NCBI GenBank assembly: GCA_003517285.1
Contig: DPAW01000202.1
Span: forward strand, 1 to 6,904
DNA: 6,904 nt
Source of the DNA: Verrucomicrobiales bacterium
GTDB lineage: Bacteria > Verrucomicrobiota > Verrucomicrobiia > Limisphaerales > UBA1100
Direction: 5' to 3'
A program made the translations under genes and the position numbers. The notes beneath the pieces are model-generated. The model saw only the letters and a program-made list of their open reading frames with translations, had not been told where the DNA came from and searched no databases. Positions 1 through 5,993 of the stretch are shown piece by piece. Every line of letters begins with the position of its first letter. Position 1 is the first letter of the stretch.

Positions 1-36
1 CGAGTACATCTAGGGGTTTCCCAAGCCCACGAATTC

Positions 37-60
37 AAGCGGCCGCCGGGCCGCTTTTTT
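37..60 (+). terminator. Rho-independent terminator of an off-window plus-strand gene
   Basis: A perfect 8-bp stem, AAGCGGCC at 37-44 pairing with GGCCGCTT at 49-56, encloses a GCCG loop and runs straight into a T tract at 55-60. This is a textbook intrinsic terminator in the plus direction. On the minus strand the same stem is followed by TTGAATTC, which is a poor U tract, so it should work mainly for rightward transcription arriving from beyond the left edge. In the second reading frame a TAG occurs at 11-13 and could be the end of that gene, but 13 bases are too few to call a CDS. It also sits 4 bases beyond the stop of the convergent kinase gene. Confidence 0.85.
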
Positions 61-63
61 GTT

Positions 64-1752
64 TTATGCATGTAGCCGCAGGATGATCCGTGTCCCCTCG
101 TCGGGGGCGGACTCGACTTCCACACGGCCACCATGGGCTTCGACCACCTTGGCCACTATTGCCAACCCCAAGCCGCCGCCTTTATCCTTGGTGGAGCTCA
201 ACATGCCGGTGAAAGCGTATTCGCGTTGTTCTTCCGTCATGCCTGGGCCGGAATCAGTAAAAGTAACTGTCACTCCCTGTTCGACCGCCGTGGTGGCTAT
301 CTGCAATTTTCCCCCGTGTTGCATCGCCTCAGCGGCGTTCAGGATTAGGTTTAGAAATGCTTGAGATAATTGCGTGGCATCACCTTTCACCGGCGGCAAA
401 TCCGGCGCGTCCTCGCGCACAAGGGTAATCTGCTGATGCTGCAGCTTGTGCCGTGTGAGCAGGCTTAGGTCGTCCAGTAAGCTAGGTATGTCCACTGGGC
501 CCATTTGGGGTTCAGCATTTCGAGCAAACTTCACGATATTGTCCACAATCTGGTCGAGGTGATTCATCTTTTCATCCAGCACACGCGCATCCTCAGCGCG
601 CGGATCGCCCTCGGCAAAATCCAGCTCCATGGAATGGTACAGCATCTTCATCACCGTGAGCGGGTTCCGGATTTCATGGGCCACTTCCGCCGCCAACAAG
701 CCCAACGCACTGAGCTGTTCGTTGCGGCGCAATTGCTCTTCCACATCCACCGTACGCTCGTAAAGCCGCGCCTTTTCAATCGCCACGGCCGACAATTCTG
801 CCAGAGCACTCAGCGTCCGCACTTCTTCATTAGAGAAAACATGCGGGGCCTCAGTGTACACACTCAAGGTCCCTAGGCTTTGATCGCCGAAAACCAATGG
901 AGCGCAGAGCAATGAAACGAGCCCTTCGCGTCGGGCGGTTTCCGGATGTTGGTACTGCGCTGATGTTTGCACGTTAAGCACCTGCATGGGCTTACGGCGG
1001 CGCACCACTGAGCCCATTAGGCTCTCCACCACACTGAGAGGTGGACGCTGTCGATAATCGGTCCCGGCTCCAAACTGAGCACGCATTTCGAGCCATTCCT
1101 CGGAAGGGTCGAGCAACTGCAGCGAACACATCTTCACCCGGCCCAATCCAGCCGCTTCACGCGTGATGGATTCCAGCACCTCATCCAAATGCAGGTTGCT
1201 GTTAATCGTCTGTCCTACGGACACCAGCGACCGTAGCAGTTCTGCGCGCTGTCGGTGTTGCTCGTACTGCCAAGTATTTACAATCACCTGCGTGGCATGC
1301 CGTGCGAGTTCCTCCAACAATTTTTGATCAGTTTCAGAAAAAGCATCCACCGACTCGGCGTCGACGTTCAATACCGCCCGCACATCTTCCTCAATAAACA
1401 ACGGCACGGCCAATTCGCTACGGACTTCCGGGCGCGCGGAAATATAACGTTCATCCGCACTCACATCACCTATGCGCAGAGGCTCGCCATGGTGCGCCAC
1501 CCAGCCGGTAATGCCTTCCTTGGGCCGCAGAGACATCGCGCTTGCGTCTTCAGGCAGCCCTTCGGAGGCTGCAATCTCTAGTAGGCCCGTGGTCGGATTC
1601 ACTAGAGCCAGCGAGCCGCTGCTCGCCCCCATCAACGACACGGCCTCCCTGACAATCAACCGGAGCGCTTCAGTCGATTCCAACGTGGAATGAATAGCCC
1701 GCGATACCTCGTATAATCGCTGCAGTTGTTCGGACGTGAACGACCCGGTCAT
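64..1752 (-). CDS. GAF-GAF sensor histidine kinase, soluble
   Basis: Predicted 562-residue two-component sensor kinase, which would autophosphorylate on histidine and pass the phosphate to a response regulator. Two GAF sensory domains lie at about residues 20-165 and 185-330, followed by a short helical linker. The HisKA dimerisation/phosphoacceptor domain carries His359 in AHEIRNPL, and the HATPase_c domain has N box LNLILNAAEAM (467-477, Asn472), G1 box DSGPGM (500-505) and G2 box GGGLGLAI (525-532). No signal peptide or membrane segment is visible, so it should be cytoplasmic and sense a small ligand or redox/gas signal through the GAF domains; the ligand is unknown. The H box resembles NtrB/ZraS-type kinases. 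The F-box region (FTGMLSSTK) is less canonical than the usual FxPFFTTK. The start at 1752 is favoured by GGAGG five bases upstream and by its ATGA overlap with the preceding permease stop. An in-frame ATG at 1887 would add 45 residues with no domain character. No response regulator is in the window. Confidence 0.93.
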   Translation of the reverse strand: MTGSFTSEQLQRLYEVSRAIHSTLESTEALRLIVREAVSLMGASSGSLALVNPTTGLLEIAASEGLPEDASAMSLRPKEGITGWVAHHGEPLRIGDVSADERYISARPEVRSELAVPLFIEEDVRAVLNVDAESVDAFSETDQKLLEELARHATQVIVNTWQYEQHRQRAELLRSLVSVGQTINSNLHLDEVLESITREAAGLGRVKMCSLQLLDPSEEWLEMRAQFGAGTDYRQRPPLSVVESLMGSVVRRRKPMQVLNVQTSAQYQHPETARREGLVSLLCAPLVFGDQSLGTLSVYTEAPHVFSNEEVRTLSALAELSAVAIEKARLYERTVDVEEQLRRNEQLSALGLLAAEVAHEIRNPLTVMKMLYHSMELDFAEGDPRAEDARVLDEKMNHLDQIVDNIVKFARNAEPQMGPVDIPSLLDDLSLLTRHKLQHQQITLVREDAPDLPPVKGDATQLSQAFLNLILNAAEAMQHGGKLQIATTAVEQGVTVTFTDSGPGMTEEQREYAFTGMLSSTKDKGGGLGLAIVAKVVEAHGGRVEVESAPDEGTRIILRLHA

Positions 1753-2855
1753 GGTACCCTCCGTAACAACACGACGCCCGTGCCAGCGAACACGAGGTTC
1801 GGTAACCACGCCGCCAATACCGGGGGCATATGCCCCGCCGTGCCCAGCGCCAGGCCCCAGCGCATTAAAATGAAATAGATAAAACAAATCCCCACACTGC
1901 CCGCCACCCCCACAAACACATTGCGCCGACCGCTCGCAGCCCCAAACGGCAGCGCCACCAACACCACCACCAGACAGGTAAACGGCTGCGCAATGCGCCC
2001 GTGAAATTGGGTGAGGATCAGCGACGCCTTGTCGGTCTGCATTTCCGGATGCAGCTTACGATACTCCAAAATCTCAAACAATGAGAGCTGCAATTGCTTA
2101 GCAGCTTTCAATTGATCCAGTTGCGCGATCTTGATCTCAGCCTGTAATTGCTCCGGCGATCCGCCGAGATTCAGACCGGCCAGCACGTTGGTGGCGATCA
2201 CTTGGTTAGGAAGATCGTTGGTTGGCGGGGAATAGAGTTTTTTCTCTGCCGAATAAAACACCCAGTTGCCATTGGTCCATACCCCATGTGTTGCATCCAC
2301 CACTGTACGCACCTCATCGCGTGTCCAGTCCACCGAGGGATTTTCCATCTCGCCTGTGGCTAGGTTATACCTTTGGATATGCCAAAACTGCCCCAGCGCG
2401 TCATCACGGAAATCCAAATTAGTGAGCCATTTATCCGCATCGGTGCGGCCCGATTCGAGCAGCCGCGAGGATTTCGCCGAGGCATTGGGCGCAACGAATT
2501 CTGTCACGGCAAACAACGTGCCACCGATGAACAGGGCCACCGCAAAAAACGGTACACTGATCCGCGCCAAACTAATCCCCGCCGCGCGCATCGCCACCAA
2601 CTCGTTGCTCCGCGCCAGGTTGGTGAGTGTGTAGAGGAGTGCCAACAACAACGCAATCGGCAGCACCGTACTAATCAGCTCAGGCGTGCGCAGGATGTAG
2701 ATCTCGCCGATCTGACTCCATTCCAGCTCGCGATTCTGATAGTCTTTTAGGTTGCCAAATAGATCGAACGCCGTCCAAAAAATCTGAAAGCCCGCCAGAC
2801 AATACAGCAGTGGCACGAGCAGTTCGCGCAAAAGATACCGGTCCAGCAATCGCAT
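1749..2855 (-). CDS. lptG: LptF/LptG-family lipopolysaccharide export permease
   Basis: Predicted 368-residue inner-membrane permease of the YjgP/YjgQ family, close to the usual length of about 360. In this family LptF and LptG form the membrane part of the LptB2FG ABC transporter, which extracts LPS from the inner membrane and feeds it to the LptC/LptA bridge. The N terminus MRLLDRYLLRELL is characteristic. Three N-terminal membrane segments (about 12-34, 60-80, 100-122) carry the conserved cytoplasmic stretch NELVAMRAAGIS (84-95). A hydrophilic periplasmic region (about 125-275) corresponds to the beta-jellyroll. Three C-terminal segments follow (about 287-307, 312-335, 345-364), beginning with the conserved HGRIAQPF block. 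It precedes the histidine kinase and its TGA overlaps the kinase ATG. The start at 2855 fits the family, but the only purine-rich stretch (GGGGA) abuts the ATG, so the Shine-Dalgarno is poor. No partner lptF is visible. Assignment to LptG rather than LptF rests on the N terminus and is less certain than the family. Confidence 0.9.
   Translation of the reverse strand: MRLLDRYLLRELLVPLLYCLAGFQIFWTAFDLFGNLKDYQNRELEWSQIGEIYILRTPELISTVLPIALLLALLYTLTNLARSNELVAMRAAGISLARISVPFFAVALFIGGTLFAVTEFVAPNASAKSSRLLESGRTDADKWLTNLDFRDDALGQFWHIQRYNLATGEMENPSVDWTRDEVRTVVDATHGVWTNGNWVFYSAEKKLYSPPTNDLPNQVIATNVLAGLNLGGSPEQLQAEIKIAQLDQLKAAKQLQLSLFEILEYRKLHPEMQTDKASLILTQFHGRIAQPFTCLVVVLVALPFGAASGRRNVFVGVAGSVGICFIYFILMRWGLALGTAGHMPPVLAAWLPNLVFAGTGVVLLRRVP
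1758..1762 (-). promoter_or_regulatory. Shine-Dalgarno GGAGG of the histidine kinase
   Basis: On the minus strand GGAGG lies five bases before the ATG at 1752-1750, inside the last codons of the upstream permease gene. It decides the kinase start and is the best ribosome binding site in the window. The position, just before an ATGA stop/start overlap, is typical of termination-reinitiation coupling. Confidence 0.8.
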
Positions 2856-2916
2856 TCCCCAACAGGCTAGCCAGTGACCCGCCCGGATTCGAGGCTAAAG
2901 GCTCGCCGCCGCCCGT

Positions 2917-4308
2917 GTGCCCAGCGTAGCCTGCGGCGTGCGCATCACCAACCTCAACCCCGCCGATACCATTGGCGCCAGTGCGTGGTTGGTGGAAACC
3001 GGCGGCCACCGCATTCTGCTCGATGCTGGCACCTGCCCCGGCGTGGAAGGCCGCGCCGGCCTGCCGTTATATTCGCAGGTGGCCGAGCAGGACGTGGATG
3101 CCATCGCAATCTCGCATTGCCATCAGGACCACTGCGGCTCCCTGCCGGTGGCACTCCGGCACTTCCCGCAGGCCCGGGTGTTGATGACTGAGCCGAGCTA
3201 TTTTCTCATCGAACGCGTCCTGCACAACTCGGTGAACGTAATGAAACGGCAGCACACCGAACGGAACATTCCAGATTACCCGCTGTTTCACCACAACGAG
3301 GTGGATGAGTTTTCATACTTATTCCAAGGCTTTAAGTACGGCAAGCCGGAGCCATGGAGCCCCGTGCGCCCAGGCACGGCCGACGAGCCGGCGCCTACGG
3401 TGAGCTTTCATCCCGCCGGCCATGTGCTGGGCTCCGCCGGGCTTCGGGTGGCCCATGGGCGGGAATCGCTTTTTTACACCGGCGATGTCTGTTTCCATGA
3501 TCAAACGCTCTCGCCGAAGGCGGATTTTTCAGGCACGCAATCCGACGTGTTGATCTTGGAAACTACGCGCGGCGCCACCGAAATGCCCGCCGGATTTGCG
3601 CGGGAAGCCGAGCTGCAACGGTTCATCACGGCCATCCGCGAGGGCTTGGAATCGGGCGGGGTGTTGGTGCCGGTGTTTGCCTTGGGCCGGACGCAGGAAA
3701 TGCTGGCGGCCATTGCTCTGGCGATGGAGGCCGGGGATTTAAATCGGCAACCGGTTTACATCGGCGGCTTGGGGCGCGTGTTTACCGAAATCTATGACTT
3801 GGTCTCGGCGCGCGCGCCCAATCGACGGCCGGATCTCAATCTCCATGAGGCGCTGGATTTGGAGGTGCTGGAGCAGCGCGATTTTCGCAAATTGAAAGTG
3901 GATGGCCAACTCTTCGTGATCACCGCTGGCATGCTCAGCGAGAACACCGCCGCGCATCACCTCGCGCAACACATGATGCCCGAAGAACGTCATTCCATTT
4001 TATTTGTCGGCTATTCCGCACCAGACACACCCGGAGGCGCCCTCCGCGCGGCCGGTCGGGGCGAGCCTTTTCATTTCAGCGACAGCGCCGGCGAACTCAC
4101 GCGCCAGTGCCGGCTGGAGAGCTTCGATCTTTCCGCCCATGCGAATCGAGACGAGCTGGTGGATTTTGCGGTACAAATGGCCCCACGGACCGTGATCCTC
4201 GGACATGGCGAGCCCGATGCCCGCGATTGGATTGAGGCGGAGCTGCGCGACCACCTGCCCAAGCTCAACATCATTCAGCCCGCTCCCGGCGAAGCGCTGG
4301 AGGTGTGA
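2917..4308 (+). CDS. Metallo-beta-lactamase / beta-CASP family nuclease (CPSF73/Ysh1-like)
   Basis: Predicted 463-residue cytoplasmic zinc-dependent nuclease, probably acting on RNA, of the bacterial/archaeal beta-CASP group related to CPSF73. The metallo-beta-lactamase motifs are complete: Asp36 in LLDAG, HCHQDH at 67-72, His169 in PAGHVLGSAGL and Asp190 in YTGD. The beta-CASP insert has motif A (Glu215 in LILETT), the conserved VPVFALGRTQE block (251-261), motif B (His408 in SAHAN) and motif C (His430 in GHGEPD). RNase J-specific features were not recognised. The substrate cannot be told from sequence. No ATG lies before the conserved core. The reading frame opens after TAA at 2896-2898, and GTG at 2917 is the first plausible start, with GTG at 2938 as an alternative; neither has a convincing Shine-Dalgarno. 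It diverges from the permease gene across about 60 bp and is followed after 50 bp by the pseudopilin-VWA gene, possibly in one transcript. Confidence 0.9.
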   Translation: MPSVACGVRITNLNPADTIGASAWLVETGGHRILLDAGTCPGVEGRAGLPLYSQVAEQDVDAIAISHCHQDHCGSLPVALRHFPQARVLMTEPSYFLIERVLHNSVNVMKRQHTERNIPDYPLFHHNEVDEFSYLFQGFKYGKPEPWSPVRPGTADEPAPTVSFHPAGHVLGSAGLRVAHGRESLFYTGDVCFHDQTLSPKADFSGTQSDVLILETTRGATEMPAGFAREAELQRFITAIREGLESGGVLVPVFALGRTQEMLAAIALAMEAGDLNRQPVYIGGLGRVFTEIYDLVSARAPNRRPDLNLHEALDLEVLEQRDFRKLKVDGQLFVITAGMLSENTAAHHLAQHMMPEERHSILFVGYSAPDTPGGALRAAGRGEPFHFSDSAGELTRQCRLESFDLSAHANRDELVDFAVQMAPRTVILGHGEPDARDWIEAELRDHLPKLNIIQPAPGEALEV

Positions 4309-4358
4309 CATCGCGGCTTGTTTTCGGCGATTTTTTCCGCTACAAACGCAGGCTCCCC

Positions 4359-5621
4359 ATGAGGCCCACACCACACAGCGCCGGCTTCACCCTGCTGGAA
4401 GTTATGACCACGGTGGCCATCGTGTCGCTGTTATTGGTGATGGTGTATTCGTCTTGGAGCTCGGTGTTAGACGCCTCGGAAAACAGTCAGCTCGCTGCGC
4501 AAAATACCCATCGCGAACGCATGACGTTGCAGGCGTTGGACGAGGTATTTTCCGGTGTGGCCTGGTATGAACACCATGCCAGCGGCCCAGTTCACTTGAA
4601 TTCCACCGGTGCTTTTAGCCAGCTCTCGATCATCAGCCGCGTGCCGCCGGATTTCTGGGGCGCCCGTCACTTGGGCGCATATCCCCTGCGGCACATTGAG
4701 TTTCTCACTGAACCCACGGCCGACGGCACCCATCAGCTGGTGATGATCCAACAGCCGCCGCTTTCGATCACCAATGGTTCCCCAAAAATTCATCGCACGG
4801 TGCTTCTGCCCCGCGTGGAAACCTTTGCCCTCGAGGTACGCGAAGACACCCGGCCCATCACGTCTTGGGAGCCTAACTGGAATGGCGCCAACGGCCTGCC
4901 CGCGGATGCCCGTGTCTCCCTTGGCATATCTGCAGAGTTCACTCGCCAGAAATCCTGGCCCTTGCTGGCCCATCTAGCCCAACACGCTAAGCTGCCACCG
5001 GGCATTGGCACTGTCACCAACCTTTCTGGCAGCACCTTTGCCGATGGCGGGTTCGATACCGGCGAACAAGACAGCAGTGCCCGGTTGGTATTTATCATCG
5101 ATAAATCCGGGAGCATGTGGGGCGGTCAGTTGGAAATGGCCAAGAATGCCTTGTTAAAATCGCTCAATTCCATGGATGGTACCGGCAAGTTTTATGTTTA
5201 TTTTTTCAACCAACGTGATGACGCCATGCGGATTAACGACATTAGGTCACCTGTCATGTTGGAAAGTAACCTAGGTAATATCAATAAAGTGTCCGAATGG
5301 ATTGATTCACGCCGCGCCCGCGGAGGAACGGATCCCTCCGATTCCCTAAAGTCCGCCTTTACTCACAAACCCACTGAATTATTCCTACTAACAGACGGAG
5401 AATTCCGAGTTAGAAAAGACGAGCCTTCCGTTCGGGCGTTAATCCAATCGCTTAACGCGAATAAGGCCACTAAAATCAATACGCTCGCCATTGGCGACCC
5501 TCTCCGAGGAACCACGACTGAAGCAACATTGATGATTATCGCTCAAGAAAACGGTGGCACCTACACCTTCATCGATCCAGCCACCGTGAAGTCTCCTCCG
5601 AAGCCTGCCAGCACCCCATAG
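4359..5621 (+). CDS. GspJ-like pseudopilin fused to a C-terminal VWA domain
   Basis: Predicted 420-residue envelope protein with an unusual domain pair. Residues 1-9 form a short prepilin leader ending at Gly9, followed by Phe10-TLLEV with the conserved Glu14 (+5) and a hydrophobic helix to about residue 30, so prepilin peptidase should cleave at G|F. Residues 31-195 resemble a minor pseudopilin of the GspJ type: an N-terminal helix with LQALDEVFSG, then RTVLLPRVETFALEV and a W...LPADARVSLGI ending. A low-complexity linker (about 213-240) leads to a von Willebrand factor A domain (242-410). Its MIDAS is complete: Asp248, Ser250 and Ser252 in DKSGS, Thr324 in GGTDP and Asp346 in LLTDGE. There is no cysteine. 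The expected place is the periplasmic or outer face of a type II secretion pseudopilus or type IV pilus, where a metal-dependent VWA could bind a ligand. ATG 4359 is chosen because it gives a normal leader, with AGG six bases upstream. GTG 4305 overlaps the previous stop but gives a long charged leader. GC content falls at the VWA boundary. Confidence 0.9.
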   Translation: MRPTPHSAGFTLLEVMTTVAIVSLLLVMVYSSWSSVLDASENSQLAAQNTHRERMTLQALDEVFSGVAWYEHHASGPVHLNSTGAFSQLSIISRVPPDFWGARHLGAYPLRHIEFLTEPTADGTHQLVMIQQPPLSITNGSPKIHRTVLLPRVETFALEVREDTRPITSWEPNWNGANGLPADARVSLGISAEFTRQKSWPLLAHLAQHAKLPPGIGTVTNLSGSTFADGGFDTGEQDSSARLVFIIDKSGSMWGGQLEMAKNALLKSLNSMDGTGKFYVYFFNQRDDAMRINDIRSPVMLESNLGNINKVSEWIDSRRARGGTDPSDSLKSAFTHKPTELFLLTDGEFRVRKDEPSVRALIQSLNANKATKINTLAIGDPLRGTTTEATLMIIAQENGGTYTFIDPATVKSPPKPASTP

Positions 5622-5648
5622 AAATGGTGCCGGCATTGCGGTCGAACC

Positions 5649-5701
5649 AAAGCTCCCACCTCCCCCAAGGACTCGAGCAACCTTTCAGAGTGGCTTTTTT
5701 T
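5649..5701 (+). terminator. Candidate weak terminator after the pseudopilin-VWA gene
   Basis: AAAG (5649-5652) and CCAC (5656-5659), separated by a 3-base bulge, can pair with GTGGCTTT at 5690-5697, and an inner AAGG/CCTT pair (5667-5670 and 5681-5684) lies within the loop. A run of seven T follows at 5695-5701, 74 bases past the stop codon. The stem is imperfect and the loop long, so this is only a candidate. The downstream hairpin at 5691-5706 uses some of the same bases and is an alternative fold. Confidence 0.35.
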
Positions 5702-5706
5702 AGCCA
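5691..5706 (+). repeat. Short inverted repeat with an all-T loop
   Basis: TGGCT (5691-5695) and AGCCA (5702-5706) form a perfect 5-bp stem around six T residues. A second T run (5715-5721) follows the small palindrome AGAATTCT at 5708-5715. The combination may end transcription of the upstream gene. Confidence 0.4.
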
Positions 5707-5789
5707 TAGAATTCTTTTTTTAACACATATAACTCCTTCTTTCAGTCGCCACGCTTGTGGCTCTGTCCACCTCTGCCCCTGACCGAGCA

Positions 5790-5884
5790 ATTCAATGAAT
5801 GAAAAATGGCCCGTAGATTTCGATTCATTTTCTTATAATGAATTCTGTTCATTAATTCTATCGAATCTTTGTGTTTTGATTCAT
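5790..5884. promoter_or_regulatory. Cluster of ATTCA/TGAAT inverted repeats upstream of the porin
   Basis: ATTCA-A-TGAAT (5790-5800) is a near-palindrome. ATTCATT (5823-5829) is matched by AATGAAT (5837-5843) across 7 bases. GATTCAT recurs at 5822-5828 and 5878-5884, and GAATT/AATTC frames 5840-5858. An exact sigma-70 -10 hexamer, TATAAT, lies at 5834-5839 within the second repeat, but no recognisable -35 sits 16-18 bases before it. This arrangement would suit a regulator-binding region that controls the porin. The alternative is chance in AT-rich DNA, where this core is easily repeated. Confidence 0.35.
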
Positions 5885-5931
5885 GGGTAACCGGCATGAT
5901 TGTGGCTTCATAGCCTGAGCCTTTTAGGGCA

Positions 5932-5993
5932 TATAAAGTTAACAATGAAACTAAACTATAGTGTAAACAAAGTTAATCGATTAAATAGATAAT
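5932..5993 (+). promoter_or_regulatory. AT-rich porin leader with possible -10 elements and no Shine-Dalgarno
   Basis: TATAAA at 5932-5937 and TATAGT at 5957-5962 resemble -10 elements, but neither has a good -35 at normal spacing. The last 20 bases before the ATG at 5994 are nearly all A/T and contain no GGAGG-like sequence. An unstructured, A-rich leader may recruit ribosomes without a Shine-Dalgarno, as is common in some Gram-negative phyla. The real transcription start cannot be fixed by eye. Confidence 0.3.

Larger units (their letters stand above)
5622..5993. other. Intergenic region, 372 bp, without a convincing gene
   Basis: This stretch separates the pseudopilin-VWA stop from the porin start and is visibly more AT-rich than the flanking genes. 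It holds the candidate terminator hairpins in its first 100 bases, the inverted-repeat cluster in the middle and possible promoter elements near the end. The short open frames in it (a 67-codon minus-strand frame at 5742-5945 and a 31-codon plus-strand frame at 5795-5890) have no ribosome binding site or recognisable protein character. No tRNA or known riboswitch fold was recognised. Confidence 0.6.

Noticed and set aside
31..46. GAATTC followed by GCGGCCGC, resembling an EcoRI-NotI cloning adaptor.
   Set aside because: The NotI-like sequence is part of a perfect terminator stem with a T tract, and the kinase gene follows directly, so natural sequence explains it.
1753..1887. A 45-residue N-terminal extension of the kinase starting at 1887.
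   Set aside because: It lies wholly inside the permease coding region, has no domain character, and the 1752 ATG has GGAGG at ideal spacing.
2917..4308. RNase J as the identity of the nuclease.
   Set aside because: The short length (463 residues), the HCHQDH/GHGEPD pattern and no recognised RNase J C-terminal region favour a CPSF73/Ysh1-like beta-CASP protein.
4305..4358. GTG at 4305 as the pseudopilin start, overlapping the nuclease stop.
   Set aside because: It would give a 27-residue leader before the G|F site. ATG 4359 gives the normal short prepilin leader.
4467..4973. A 168-codon minus-strand open frame inside the pseudopilin gene.
   Set aside because: It lies antisense to a well-supported coding region in GC-rich DNA, and its product has no recognisable motif.
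5795..5890. A 31-codon plus-strand frame beginning MNEKWPVDF.
   Set aside because: It is too short, has no Shine-Dalgarno, and overlaps the inverted-repeat cluster; nothing supports translation.
5742..5945. A 67-codon minus-strand open frame in the intergenic region.
   Set aside because: It has no ribosome binding site, no recognisable motif and an unremarkable basic composition; chance is the simpler explanation.
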